Below, in pieces: positions 15,834-24,580 of a DNA stretch of 64,000 nucleotides. Position 1 is the stretch's first letter. Each line of letters opens with the position of its first letter. Where the stretch lies: positions 1,364,001 through 1,428,000 of the forward strand of contig NZ_CP119391.1 of the NCBI RefSeq assembly GCF_031886125.1. Direction: 5' to 3'. The DNA comes from Halomonas piscis. GTDB taxonomy: Bacteria; Pseudomonadota; Gammaproteobacteria; Pseudomonadales; Halomonadaceae. Both the position numbers and the translations under genes were made by a program. The notes under the pieces are model-generated. The model was not told the DNA's origin. It ran no database searches and saw nothing but the letters and a program-made list of their open reading frames with translations.

Positions 15834-17135
15834 ATGTTGCTGCGCTTATATTGTCATTTCCATGGTGTGATTGAGTTTAACGTGATGGAAAAAGATAATG
15901 AATTTGGGTTTATTTGCTATTTCGGCGACTTGTCGAATGAAGAGATTGAGGTAATAGATGACTATTGGTTGGTGACGGAGGATGGCGGTGTAAATGGAGG
16001 CTTCGCCTACTCAGTTTCTAGAGTTTCAGAAAGGCATGGTCTGCGTGAGGGGGATGTTAGAATTATAATTAAAAAAGGTTCTGGGTTTTGTGCGCCAGGA
16101 GGTGTGGGGCTATGTGGTTCTTGTGGGGATGTGGTTTTGTTGTCAAGCAGGATGAAGTATAAAGAGGCTCTCAAGGGGAAGAGGGGGACCTGTAAAAATT
16201 GTTTGCAAGAGCAGAGAGAGAAGTTTGACGAGGAATGTGAGAAGAAGCTTGTTGAGTACTTGGAGTCATCTTTGTCAGTAGAAGGCTATGAGTATTCGGA
16301 TCTTAAGTATCTGGATAAAGTGTTTCTTCTGGCAATTCTCACTATGAATTATGATGGCGATGGACCTTTGAAGCTCGGGGCTGGTGGGTTTGGCTGGTCT
16401 GGCTTTAAGAGTATAGATGCTGAAGCTCTCAACTCGTTGGTTGCTAGGAAGGCCGTCAGGCGCGTCGAGCGAATGGGAGACGAGGCTGTAATGGCATATG
16501 TTCGCTTAAGAGGCGGGAGTGCCGAAAAGAAGTCTTTGCTCTCCAATGCAGGACTCAGGGATATTCCTCAACCAGGTTTCTATATTAACTTGCCTGATGG
16601 TTTATATAATATAAATGACTTTATGCAGGCAGTAAATGATGATGTGGTCGAAGGATGTATAACAATTGATGATATTGAAGATATTAGGCGTCTAGTAAAT
16701 GATGTTCGGGTTGAGAAGCTTTATGCTGTTGTTGGGTATCTGGGGATGAGCTACAGGTTGAAAATAAATCATAACATCAAGCTGGATGCTGTTCTTAGAC
16801 ATATTGCTGTTACATATCCGCTGGATAAAGCTTACTATACCATGACCAGGATGGTGAAAGATGTAATTGAATATATGCATGTAGAGTATGTCAATAGCTT
16901 CGCTGCTGAGCATTTGTTCACTAAGTTTCTTGAGAGCTACCTGTCTAAAGTTAAAACCAGGGGTTGGGAGCTAAAAATTGCCAGATCCTTGCCTCAAGAA
17001 ATTACGAGTTCAAACTTGGAGGCTATGGTTACTGCCATATTTCTAGAGGGGGCTTTGAGCTGGGATGAGCTGTCGGCAACAGAGGTCGCAGAGCGGTGGG
17101 TATCGAAGCTGCACGTTGCGGAGTCGCATGGGTAA
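15834..17135 (+). CDS. Uncharacterised 433-residue protein with a CxxC zinc-knuckle, at the island end
   Basis: The protein is soluble by composition and AT-rich in codon use. Residues about 98-122 contain LCGSCG followed by CKNC, which can bind one zinc ion. A helix-rich region follows with FLLAILTMNYDGDGP at about 165, and the C-terminal half is helical without repeats. No named family is recognised. There is no good ribosome site at 15834; the ATG at 15885 is another candidate. It is the last gene before the island boundary in greB, preceded by a polypyrimidine tract and followed by a terminator-like hairpin. It could be a cargo gene or an element-maintenance gene. Confidence 0.65.
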   Translation: MLLRLYCHFHGVIEFNVMEKDNEFGFICYFGDLSNEEIEVIDDYWLVTEDGGVNGGFAYSVSRVSERHGLREGDVRIIIKKGSGFCAPGGVGLCGSCGDVVLLSSRMKYKEALKGKRGTCKNCLQEQREKFDEECEKKLVEYLESSLSVEGYEYSDLKYLDKVFLLAILTMNYDGDGPLKLGAGGFGWSGFKSIDAEALNSLVARKAVRRVERMGDEAVMAYVRLRGGSAEKKSLLSNAGLRDIPQPGFYINLPDGLYNINDFMQAVNDDVVEGCITIDDIEDIRRLVNDVRVEKLYAVVGYLGMSYRLKINHNIKLDAVLRHIAVTYPLDKAYYTMTRMVKDVIEYMHVEYVNSFAAEHLFTKFLESYLSKVKTRGWELKIARSLPQEITSSNLEAMVTAIFLEGALSWDELSATEVAERWVSKLHVAESHG

Positions 17136-17149
17136 ATAGTACCTTTAAT

Positions 17150-17169
17150 TAGTATTGATACTATTTTTT
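17150..17169 (+). terminator. Probable intrinsic terminator after the 433-residue gene
   Basis: TAGTAT (17150-17155), a 2-nt loop, ATACTA (17158-17163), then six T residues. The stem is short and AT-rich, so termination may be weak. It lies 15 bp after the stop codon and upstream of the island boundary. Confidence 0.5.
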
Positions 17170-17225
17170 AATCGTTAAAAAACATAGGCTTGCTGTATAT
17201 AGTATGTCATTTGAGGTTCTTTTTC

Positions 17226-17426
17226 CTAGTCGGCGTTTTCCGAGCGGTCGCCCTGGGCGGCGGCCTCGCCCACCTTGGTGGATAGCGCCGGGCGCTTCAC
17301 CCGGGTCAGATGGTCGAGGATGCCGCGCAGGCGCGCTGCTCCTTCGGCGGTAATCAGGTTGCTCTTGGGTTCCTGGCGCGGGTCCTTGGCCGGATCGCGC
17401 CAGCGGGTCATGTTTCTGCCTTTCAT
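17226..17426 (-). pseudogene. greB: 5' fragment of transcript cleavage factor GreB, cut by the island
   Basis: The 66 residues read LITAEGAARLRGILDHL, then KRPALSTKV and AAAQGDRSENAD, and stop. This is the N-terminal coiled-coil domain of GreB, which normally continues with Tyr in the invariant SENADY segment and runs to about 160 residues; the C-terminal FKBP-like domain is absent. The break falls on the Asp-Tyr junction: the codon after GAC has become TAG. Everything on the 5' side (ribosome site AAGGAG before ATG 17426) is intact. The sequence left of 17226 is AT-rich and unrelated. GreB rescues backtracked RNA polymerase; this copy should be non-functional. The missing 3' part should lie beyond the left end of the island. 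Confidence 0.88.
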
Positions 17427-17570
17427 GCCGGCTCCTTGTTAACCGTCGCGCGCTGTCAGCGGCCGCCCACTGTAGGCCGGCAGGGCGGCGTTGCCAAGCC
17501 GGCGCCCATTGGCATTTCAAGCCGCCAGCGCCGATAATGGGGAGATGTTGAACCGGGCGGGAGCCGTTGA

Positions 17571-18260
17571 ATGACATCCATATCCGACGAATCGCCACTG
17601 TCCGCCAGCGCGCTATCGAAGCCGTCGTTTACCGGCGAGGACGTCGATATCGCCTCGCGCGAGGTGATCCAGCAGGGCTTTTTCCACGTGGAGGCGCTGA
17701 CCCTGCGCCACCGCCTGTTCGAGGGCGGCTGGAGCGACACCGTGCGCCGGGAGCTGCACTGCCGCCACGGCGCGGTGGGCGTGCTGCTTTACGACGTGGC
17801 GCTGGATTCGCTGGTGTTTGTCGAGCAGTTTCGCGTCGGCGCGGTGGATGACCCCGCATCGCCGTGGAAGCTGGAGCTGGTGGCGGGGCTCAAGGACCGC
17901 GACGAAAGCGAGGAAGACGTGGTGCGCCGGGAGGCCATGGAGGAGGCCGGCTGCGAGGTTCAGGAGCTGACCCGGCTGCACCGTTATTACCCCAGCCCCG
18001 GCGCCTGCAACGAGCGGGTGACGCTTTACGCCGCGCTGGTGGACGCCGCTCACCTGGGCGGCGTGCACGGAGCGGAAGACGAGCACGAGGACATCCGCGT
18101 GCATGTGGTACCCTTCGCCGATGCTTGGGAACTCATGGAGGCGGGGCGACTCGATAACGCCATGACGTTGATTGGCATGCACTGGCTTGCCGGCAGGCGC
18201 GCTTCGCTGCGCGCCCTTCCCGAGCACGCGCGCCGCTTCGGCGCGACGACCGCGCAATAA
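17571..18260 (+). CDS. nudF: ADP-ribose pyrophosphatase (Nudix hydrolase)
   Basis: A 229-residue protein with a complete Nudix box at residues 106-128 (GLKDRDE, then RREAMEEAG), matching Gx5Ex7REUxEExGU. It hydrolyses ADP-ribose to AMP and ribose-5-phosphate, using Mg2+ bound by the box glutamates. The N-terminal 60 residues form the beta-strand domain that NudF dimers swap. It is followed by the DUF1249 gene and cpdA, the same order as nudF-yqiB-cpdA in Escherichia coli, which supports the assignment. The ATG follows GGGAG. It is divergently placed from the broken greB. Confidence 0.92.
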   Translation: MTSISDESPLSASALSKPSFTGEDVDIASREVIQQGFFHVEALTLRHRLFEGGWSDTVRRELHCRHGAVGVLLYDVALDSLVFVEQFRVGAVDDPASPWKLELVAGLKDRDESEEDVVRREAMEEAGCEVQELTRLHRYYPSPGACNERVTLYAALVDAAHLGGVHGAEDEHEDIRVHVVPFADAWELMEAGRLDNAMTLIGMHWLAGRRASLRALPEHARRFGATTAQ

Positions 18261-18277
18261 TTCGAGCAGGAGCGAAC

Positions 18278-18739
18278 ATGGCACGAAGCGCCTACGTTAC
18301 CGATCTGAAAACGCTGCAGGGCGAATGCAGCGCCAACTATCTGCGTCTTCTGCGCCTGGTCGGCGACATGGAGCAGGGGCAGCAGCGCGAGATCGGTCTG
18401 GGCGACGCACCCGACGACGCCGAGGTGGAGAACCATTTTGCGCTGCGCCTGCACGTGCGGCAAAACGCGCCTTACACCACCCTGGTGGAAGTCAGTCAGA
18501 CCGGCCCGCTGGACCGCGTGGTCGAGCGTCCGCGGATGCGCGTGCATCTGTATCACGACGTGCGCATGGCCGAAGTGATCGATTTTCAGCGCGAGCGCCA
18601 CTTCAGCGGACGCTACCGCTACCCCAACCCGCGCATGCACCAGCCCGATGAAAAGCTCCAGCTGAACCGCTTTCTGGGCGAGTGGCTGGCTCACGGCCTG
18701 GCCCACGGGCGCAGTGCTTTTGTGGCCGAAACGCCGTAA
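18278..18739 (+). CDS. DUF1249 family protein (YqiB-like)
   Basis: A 153-residue protein of the usual length, with N-terminal LQGECSANYLRLLRL and a conserved central RPRMRVHLYHDVRMAEV, RYRYPNPRMHQPDEKLQLN, the recognisable DUF1249 core. Family function is unknown; it is nearly always encoded between nudF and cpdA in gammaproteobacteria, as here. Start at ATG 18278 after AGGAG, 17 bp downstream of nudF, consistent with an operon. No signal peptide or membrane segment is present. Confidence 0.9.
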   Translation: MARSAYVTDLKTLQGECSANYLRLLRLVGDMEQGQQREIGLGDAPDDAEVENHFALRLHVRQNAPYTTLVEVSQTGPLDRVVERPRMRVHLYHDVRMAEVIDFQRERHFSGRYRYPNPRMHQPDEKLQLNRFLGEWLAHGLAHGRSAFVAETP

Positions 18740-18756
18740 CTCACCCGTCTATAAAA

Positions 18757-18857
18757 GAGCCAGGAACAAGTTGCAGAGAGGGTTCTACGCCATGGATGGC
18801 GTAGATAGCGTCCAGAGAAGGATTTATAGCGCCCTCTCGGAGACTTGTTCCTGGCTC
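18757..18857. repeat. Nested palindromic element, probable dispersed repeat
   Basis: The outer arms GAGCCAGGAACAAGT (18757-18771) and ACTTGTTCCTGGCTC (18843-18857) are a perfect 15-bp inverted repeat. A second pair GAGAGGG/CCCTCTC (18776-18782 with 18832-18838) extends the stem, and an internal palindrome CTACGCCA-TGGA-TGGCGTAG sits at 18785-18804. The 101-bp unit fills the gap between the DUF1249 gene and cpdA. The layout is that of a MITE- or REP-like element; I recall similar units in Halomonas genomes but cannot verify copy number here. Confidence 0.65.
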
Positions 18858-18915
18858 AATTTTGGTGATGGGCGAATGGCGATGATTCTGATCTTTCCAT
18901 GATATGGGGCCAGCC

Positions 18916-19665
18916 ATGAAGCTGATCCAGATTACCGATACCCACCTGCACGCCGACCCCGCCGCGCATTCGCGCACCGGTGTGCCCATGGCCCAGCTGG
19001 AAGCGGTGGTTGCCGCGGTGATCGACGAGCGCCCGGACGCGGTGATCGTCACCGGCGACATCAGCCAGGACGAGACGCCTGCCTCCTACGCCGCCGCCGC
19101 GCGGCTGTTTGATACGCTGCCGTGTCCCTGGTACTGGCTGCCCGGCAACCACGACCGGCTGGACCTGATGGCTGCCGAGCGCGAGCTGGTCGACGCCGTG
19201 GACCTTGGCGCCTGGCGCATGCTGCTGCTCAACACCCGAGTGCCGGGCAAGCCCCAGGGGGCGCTGGGAAAGGAAAAGCTCGCCGCGCTGGCGGCCTACC
19301 TGGCCGACGACAGCCGCCCGGCGCTGGTCGCCATGCACCATCCGCCGGTGGCGGTAGGCGCTGACTGGATGGACGCCATCGGCCTCGAGGACCGCGATGC
19401 CTTCTGGCGCACGCTTTCCCACTATCCCCAGGTGCAAGCGGTGCTGTTCGGTCACGCGCATCAGGCGTGGGCTCGCACCGTGGCTTGCGCTGGGCACAGC
19501 GTTGAGGTCTACGGCTGTCCGGCGGCGGCGGACCAGTTTCTGCCTCGCGCGGTTCACTTCGCCGTGGACGCCGAGGCCAGCCCCGGCTATCGGGTGATGA
19601 CGCTTGGCGAGGGCGAGCTGGAAACTCGGCTGGAGCGCGTTGCGGTGGCAAAAGCGTCGGCCTGA
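18916..19665 (+). CDS. cpdA: 3',5'-cyclic AMP phosphodiesterase
   Basis: A 249-residue protein of the calcineurin-like metallophosphatase family. The metal-binding motifs appear in order: TDTHLH near the N-terminus, TGDISQ, LPGNHDR, MHHPPV and GHAHQAW. CpdA hydrolyses cAMP to AMP and so tunes CRP-dependent transcription. The ATG at 18916 (MKLIQITDTH) is preferred to 18904 because family members start there and GGGG lies upstream. It is separated from the DUF1249 gene by a palindromic repeat element, which may affect transcription between them. Confidence 0.92.
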   Translation: MKLIQITDTHLHADPAAHSRTGVPMAQLEAVVAAVIDERPDAVIVTGDISQDETPASYAAAARLFDTLPCPWYWLPGNHDRLDLMAAERELVDAVDLGAWRMLLLNTRVPGKPQGALGKEKLAALAAYLADDSRPALVAMHHPPVAVGADWMDAIGLEDRDAFWRTLSHYPQVQAVLFGHAHQAWARTVACAGHSVEVYGCPAAADQFLPRAVHFAVDAEASPGYRVMTLGEGELETRLERVAVAKASA

Positions 19666-19783
19666 TCCGCGGCGGGTTTGCCGCGAATGCTGGCAGCGAG
19701 TAGGCTGGGATGCTTTAATCTTGTACAAGCATTATGCATCCACCGGGCGGCGGCAAAGCGTCTTCTGCAAGGAGTTGGACGTC

Positions 19784-20935
19784 ATGAAACAGGGCCTGCG
19801 ACGCGTTACGTATTTTTTCAAGCGGCTGGCCCACGTGGCGGCGTCGCCGGTGCGCCGGGACAACGGCCGCGGCGGGGTGGTGGTTCACCCCTACCGGGGT
19901 TACGGCTCCCGGGACGAGGCGTTTGTCATGGGGCGAGTGTATCGCCAGCTGGCGCTGGGGCGGATGATCCCCCGGCGCGGCGCGCTGCGCGATATCGCCG
20001 ACGTCGCCCGGCGGATACTGCGTCGGGGGGTCAAGCGTGCCGGGGTGGAGGTGCGCCTGGGCGACAACCATCGCCAGGTGGTCACCGACCGCGACGGCTA
20101 TTTCAACGTGCGCCTGCCGCTGGAGTCACCGCTACCCGTGGAGGTTTCCTGGCACCGGGCGGATATTGCAGTGAGCACCGCCGCTGGCCGTCTGGAGCAC
20201 ACTCATACGGAGGTCTATGTTCCCGCCGAGGCAACCGATCTGCTGGTGATCAGCGATATCGACGACACGGTGATGTTCACCGGCGTGGCCGAGAAGCTCA
20301 AGATGCTCTACCGGCTGTTTGTCAAAACGGCCGAGCGGCGCACGGCGTTTCCCGGGGTCGCGGCGCTGTATCAGGCGCTGCACCGGGGCGCAGACGGCAA
20401 GCTGGAGCGGCCGATTCTCTACGTCTCCCGAGGGCCCTGGGCGATCTATGAAATGCTCGAGGCGTTTTTCCAGCTCAACCGCATTCCCGTGGGTCCGATC
20501 CTGTTTCTGCGCGAGTGGGGGCTCTCCTGGCGCCATCCCTGGCCGCGTCGCGCCACCGATCACAAGCGCGATCTCATCGAGCGCATGCTCGGACTGTTCG
20601 ACGACGTGCCCTGCGTGCTGATCGGCGACAGCGGCCAGCACGACCCGGAAGTCTACACCGAGATTGTCAAGGCCCACCCCGGGCGTATCGCCGCGATCTA
20701 TATCCGCCGGGTGGATAATAACCCTGACCGCGAAACCGCCATCAACCGGCTACGCGAGGAGCTTTCCGGCAGCGACTGCGAGCTGATACTCGCCGCCGAC
20801 AGCCTCAAAATGGCGCGCCACGCCCACCACCGGGGGTTTATTTCGGCCCACGGCCGCGACGCCGTGAGGCGCAGCGTTTGCAGCCACCCTGAAACCGTCG
20901 ACAGCGCAGACGTTGCCGAAAGCGAGCGTGGCTAG
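19784..20935 (+). CDS. DUF2183 (App1-type) HAD-like phosphatase domain protein
   Basis: A 383-residue protein. The start is ATG 19784, directly after AAGGAG; the frame continues upstream into cpdA but has no signal there. An N-terminal carboxypeptidase-regulatory-like beta domain (about residues 75-130) precedes the DUF2183 domain with VISDIDDTVMFTG (catalytic Asp pair), ILYVSRGPWAIYEML, DHKRDLIERML and LIGDSGQHDPEVY. This is the yeast App1 phosphatidate phosphatase-like HAD layout. The bacterial substrate is unknown; a phospholipid-related role is inferred. Its stop overlaps the cmoB stop on the other strand within CTAG. Confidence 0.88.
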   Translation: MKQGLRRVTYFFKRLAHVAASPVRRDNGRGGVVVHPYRGYGSRDEAFVMGRVYRQLALGRMIPRRGALRDIADVARRILRRGVKRAGVEVRLGDNHRQVVTDRDGYFNVRLPLESPLPVEVSWHRADIAVSTAAGRLEHTHTEVYVPAEATDLLVISDIDDTVMFTGVAEKLKMLYRLFVKTAERRTAFPGVAALYQALHRGADGKLERPILYVSRGPWAIYEMLEAFFQLNRIPVGPILFLREWGLSWRHPWPRRATDHKRDLIERMLGLFDDVPCVLIGDSGQHDPEVYTEIVKAHPGRIAAIYIRRVDNNPDRETAINRLREELSGSDCELILAADSLKMARHAHHRGFISAHGRDAVRRSVCSHPETVDSADVAESERG

Positions 20936-21936
20936 CGCGGCCTGTCGGCAATGACCACCGCCCGGCGCGGCGCCGGGTAGCCCTCCAGGGTGCGGGTGCG
21001 GTCGTCAGGGTCGAGGAAATCGGCCAGCGACTGATAGGTCATCCACTCGGTGGCGCGCTGTTCGTCAAGCGTGGTCAGCCCTTCATCGACGACTCTGGCG
21101 TTGTCAAACCCGCAGCGCTCAAGCCAGTGGCAAAGTGCGGCGGACGAGGGCAGAAAATAGACGTTGGGCATCGCCGCGTAGCGGCTGCCGGGCAGCATGA
21201 CGGTGCGCTCGTCGCCTTCCACCACCAGGGTTTCCAGCACCAGCTCGCCGCCGGGGGCCAGCGCGTCTTTGAGCTGCTGAAGGTGTTCAAGGGGCGAGGG
21301 GCGGTGATAGAGCACGCCCATGGAAAACACCGTGTCGAAAAAGCCCAGGTTGTCCGGCACGTCCTCGATGCCCACGGGCAGAAAGTGGGTGCGGCCGCCG
21401 TCGGCGTCGCCGACAAAGTGGCGCACCGCCTGAAACTGCCAGTAAAACCGCGGCGAGGGGTCGATCACCAGCGCGAACGCTGCACCGGCGCCGGCCATGC
21501 GCCAGGCGTGGTAGCCGCTGCCGCCGCCCACGTCGAGCACCCGGCGCCCCTCGAGCGAGGCCAGATGCGGAGCCACGCGCTGCCATTTCCAGTCCGAGCG
21601 CCATTCGGTATCAATTTCGATGCCGCCGAGCGAATACGGCCCTTTCCGCCAGGGCATAAGCTTTTTCAGCAGGCTTTCGCACTGGCGCCGGCGGCTATCG
21701 TCGAGGTCGAGATCCACGCGCACGGTGCTCTCGTCAAGCGTGACTCGGCGCTCATCCGGGAGCGCCGGCAGCTTGGCCACGGCCTTCTCCCACTGGGGCA
21801 GGTCGCCGTGGCGGCGCCGGTCCAGGCCTTTTTCCAGCTGCGCGGGCAGCCGCGAAAGCCACACCGTCAGCCCCTGGTCGAGAAACGCCTGGTAGAGCGC
21901 GCGCTGGTCGTCGGGCAGCGTGGACGGTTGAGCCAT
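20932..21936 (-). CDS. cmoB: tRNA U34 carboxymethyltransferase CmoB
   Basis: A 334-residue protein with the SAM-binding motif RVLDVGGGSGYHAWRM and the family-typical SIGVLYH-like segment FSMGVLYHRPSPLEHL. CmoB transfers the carboxymethyl group of carboxy-S-adenosylmethionine to 5-hydroxyuridine at tRNA position 34, giving cmo5U for decoding of wobble-degenerate codons. It starts immediately after the cmoA stop with no gap, so the two are translationally linked. The 3' end meets the DUF2183 gene tail to tail, sharing CTAG. Confidence 0.95.
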   Translation of the reverse strand: MAQPSTLPDDQRALYQAFLDQGLTVWLSRLPAQLEKGLDRRRHGDLPQWEKAVAKLPALPDERRVTLDESTVRVDLDLDDSRRRQCESLLKKLMPWRKGPYSLGGIEIDTEWRSDWKWQRVAPHLASLEGRRVLDVGGGSGYHAWRMAGAGAAFALVIDPSPRFYWQFQAVRHFVGDADGGRTHFLPVGIEDVPDNLGFFDTVFSMGVLYHRPSPLEHLQQLKDALAPGGELVLETLVVEGDERTVMLPGSRYAAMPNVYFLPSSAALCHWLERCGFDNARVVDEGLTTLDEQRATEWMTYQSLADFLDPDDRTRTLEGYPAPRRAVVIADRPR

Positions 21937-22680
21937 CTAGCCCTCCTTGAAGGCGATCATCGAGGCAAAGTTGAGGTACTGAAACCAGGTCAGCGAGCGG
22001 GCAAAGCCCGAGCGCTCAAGGCGGGCGTGGTGGGCTTCCAGGGTGTCCGGCACCAGCACGTTCTCGAGCGCGGTGCGCTTCTGGCTGATTTCCATGTCGC
22101 TGTAGCCGTTGGCGCGTTTGAAGTCGTGATAGCGCTCCACCCGCCAGGCGTTGTCGTACTCGTCGGCGTCCACGGTCTTTTCCGAGAGCACCAGCACGCC
22201 GCCGGGCTCGAGTGCCCGATACAGCCGGGCGAGCAGGGCGTCGCGGTCTTCCGGGGGAAGAAACTGCAGGGTGAAGTTGAGCATGATCATGCCCGCCGGG
22301 GCGTAGTCCACTTCGCGGATGTCGGCGACCTCCACCTGCATGGCGTGCTCGGGGCATTCGTCGGCAAAGGTGTGTCGGGCGCGCTCGACCATGGCCGGGG
22401 AAAGATCGAGACCCACGTAGTCGAAGGCGCCCGGCGGCAGGGCGCCGGCAAGCGCCAGCCCGCCGGCGCCGAGCGAGCAGCCCAGGTCGTAGACCCGGGC
22501 GCCGTGGCGCAGGTGGCGCTCGGCGATGAGTCCCAGCATGCCCAGCACCTGACCGTAGCCGGGCACCGAGCGGCGAATCATGTCGGGAAAGCACGCCACG
22601 ACTTTCTCGTCGAAGGAAAACCGCGCCACCCGGTCAAGGGGTGTCGAAAAGATGGCGTCACGGTAAGATGCATCACTCAT
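21937..22680 (-). CDS. cmoA: Carboxy-S-adenosyl-L-methionine synthase CmoA
   Basis: A 247-residue class I methyltransferase-fold protein. [19 protein letters not shown] is the cofactor-binding glycine loop and [16 protein letters not shown] is the typical post-IV segment of CmoA. It makes carboxy-SAM from SAM and prephenate; CmoB uses the product. Start ATG 22680, 100 bp upstream of the divergent pgi start, so the two transcripts share a control region. First gene of the cmoA-cmoB pair. Confidence 0.95.
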   Translation of the reverse strand: MSDASYRDAIFSTPLDRVARFSFDEKVVACFPDMIRRSVPGYGQVLGMLGLIAERHLRHGARVYDLGCSLGAGGLALAGALPPGAFDYVGLDLSPAMVERARHTFADECPEHAMQVEVADIREVDYAPAGMIMLNFTLQFLPPEDRDALLARLYRALEPGGVLVLSEKTVDADEYDNAWRVERYHDFKRANGYSDMEISQKRTALENVLVPDTLEAHHARLERSGFARSLTWFQYLNFASMIAFKEG

Positions 22681-22780
22681 GGGGCAGGCGATCCGTAAAA
22701 GCGATCCGTCGAGAATGGAGCCCTAGTTTACGCGCCCCGCCATGACGCGAACAGACCCGACGCTAGAAGGAGAGGGCCAC

Positions 22781-24478
22781 ATGGTTGAAGCCGCAGCGAC
22801 AACGCCCGACCGACTGCCCGCCTGGCAGGCGCTTTTGCGCCACGCCGAGGCGTACAAACACAGCCACGTGGCAGCGCTTTTGACCGCAAAGGGGCAGGAG
22901 CATCGCTTTGCCCGCTTCAGCCGTCGGGTGGCCGGGCTGACGCTGGATCTTTCCAAGCAGCGCTGGGACGACGACACGCTGGACCAGCTGCTGACGCTGG
23001 CCCGGGAGGCCGGCGTGCCCGAGGCCATCGAAAGCTTGCTCAGCGGCCAGCGGATAAACCAGAGCGAAAACCGCCCGGCGCTGCATACCGCGCTGCGCCT
23101 GCCGGCCGGGGCGACGCTCGAGGTAGAGGGCGAGGACGTGGTGGGCGCGGTACAGGAAAGCCTTTCCCGGATGGAAACCCTGGTCAAGCGGCTGCACGCG
23201 GGGCAGTGGCGGGGGGCGACGGGCAAGCCCATTCGCCGGGTCGTCAACCTGGGCGTGGGCGGCTCCGACCTGGGGCCGCAGATGGTGACCCACGCGCTGG
23301 CTGACTTTCGCCCCGACGATATTCATCGGCTGAAGATCCACTTTGCCTCGACCATGGACGGCTCCCAGCTGGTGGACTATCTCAGCCGGCTGGATCCGGA
23401 AACCACGCTGTTCGTGCTGTCATCGAAGTCGTTTACCACGGTGGATACGCTGTCCAACGCCGGTACCGCCCGGGACTGGCTGATTTCGCGCCTCACGGAC
23501 AAGGGTGTGGCGCCCGTCAGCGCCGAGCTGATCATTCGCCAGCACTTCATCGGCGTTTCGGCCCGCCCGGAGAAAATGACTGCCTGGGGGATCGCCCCGG
23601 CCCATCAGCTGCGTTTCTGGGAGTGGGTTGGCGGGCGCTACTCGCTGTGGGGCACCATCGGGCTGCCCATCGCGCTGGTCATCGGCATGGCCAATTTCCG
23701 CCGCCTGCTGGCCGGCGCTCACGCCATGGACGATCATTTCGCCCGTGCCAACCTGGAAGACAACGCCCCGGTCATGCTCGCCCTGGCCGGTATCTGGAAC
23801 GTCAACTTTCTGGATATCCGCGCCCATTCGATTCTGCCCTACGACGGCCGGCTGGAGTATTTCTCGGCGTATCTGGAACAGCTGGAAATGGAGTCCAACG
23901 GCAAGTCGGTGACCCGTCACGGCGAGGCCGCCGAGTATTCCACCTGCCCGGTGCTTTGGGGACAGCTGGGGCCCAACGCCCAGCACGCCTTTTACCAGCT
24001 GCTCCATCAGGGCACTCAGCCGGTAGCCTGCGACTTCATCGCGCCGCTTACGCGCTATGACGACGTCAAGGACGCCGAAACCCGCCGGCTGCTTCAGTCC
24101 CAGCATCGGCTGACGCTGGCCAACTGCTTTGCCCAGTCACGGCTTTTGATGCTGGGCGACGAGGCCATCGACGACGAGGCGCCGCGCCCGGCGCACAAGC
24201 GCTATCGCGGCAACCAGCCCTCGACCACGGTGCTGCTGGATCGCCTGACGCCGGAAATTCTGGGCTCGTTGATCGCCCTTTACGAGCACAAGGTGTTCGT
24301 TCAGGCAACGATCTGGGGCATCAACCCCTTTGACCAGTGGGGCGTGGAGCTGGGCAAGCAGATTGCCGGGCAGACCCAGCAGATTCTGGAAGGCGATGCC
24401 GAGCCCGACGGCATGGACGCCTCGACCCGGGGGCTGATGGAAGCCTTCTGGGCGGCGGGCGGCGGCCCGGCCGAATGA
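22781..24478 (+). CDS. pgi: Glucose-6-phosphate isomerase
   Basis: A 565-residue protein, slightly longer than the E. coli enzyme. It carries FWEWVGGRYSLWGTIGLP (phosphoglucose isomerase signature), GQLGPNAQHAFYQLLHQG and GVELGKQ near the C-terminus. It interconverts glucose-6-phosphate and fructose-6-phosphate in the cytoplasm. ATG 22781 is chosen for its AAGGAG ribosome site; the frame is open upstream to 22742 without one. Convergent with pntB, the gap containing a terminator that serves pntB. Confidence 0.96.
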   Translation: MVEAAATTPDRLPAWQALLRHAEAYKHSHVAALLTAKGQEHRFARFSRRVAGLTLDLSKQRWDDDTLDQLLTLAREAGVPEAIESLLSGQRINQSENRPALHTALRLPAGATLEVEGEDVVGAVQESLSRMETLVKRLHAGQWRGATGKPIRRVVNLGVGGSDLGPQMVTHALADFRPDDIHRLKIHFASTMDGSQLVDYLSRLDPETTLFVLSSKSFTTVDTLSNAGTARDWLISRLTDKGVAPVSAELIIRQHFIGVSARPEKMTAWGIAPAHQLRFWEWVGGRYSLWGTIGLPIALVIGMANFRRLLAGAHAMDDHFARANLEDNAPVMLALAGIWNVNFLDIRAHSILPYDGRLEYFSAYLEQLEMESNGKSVTRHGEAAEYSTCPVLWGQLGPNAQHAFYQLLHQGTQPVACDFIAPLTRYDDVKDAETRRLLQSQHRLTLANCFAQSRLLMLGDEAIDDEAPRPAHKRYRGNQPSTTVLLDRLTPEILGSLIALYEHKVFVQATIWGINPFDQWGVELGKQIAGQTQQILEGDAEPDGMDASTRGLMEAFWAAGGGPAE

Positions 24479-24517
24479 GGTTGCGTCATCTGCCAGGCGA
24501 CGATCGTGTGTGACACG

Positions 24518-24547
24518 AAAAAGCCCGAACCGCATAGCGGCTCGGGC
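24518..24547 (-). terminator. Intrinsic terminator of pntAB
   Basis: On the minus strand GCCCGAGCCGC (24547-24537), loop, GCGGTTCGGGC (24533-24523) with one G-U type mismatch, followed by TTTTT. It lies 34 bp past the pntB stop. On the plus strand it has no T-run, so it acts mainly for pntAB. Confidence 0.85.
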
Positions 24548-24580
24548 CCTGGTACTGGCGCTCGCTATTAACCGGGCACC

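Noticed and set aside
21127..22698. 523-codon plus-strand frame across cmoB and cmoA
   Set aside because: It runs through two well-conserved minus-strand genes and has shadow-type composition.
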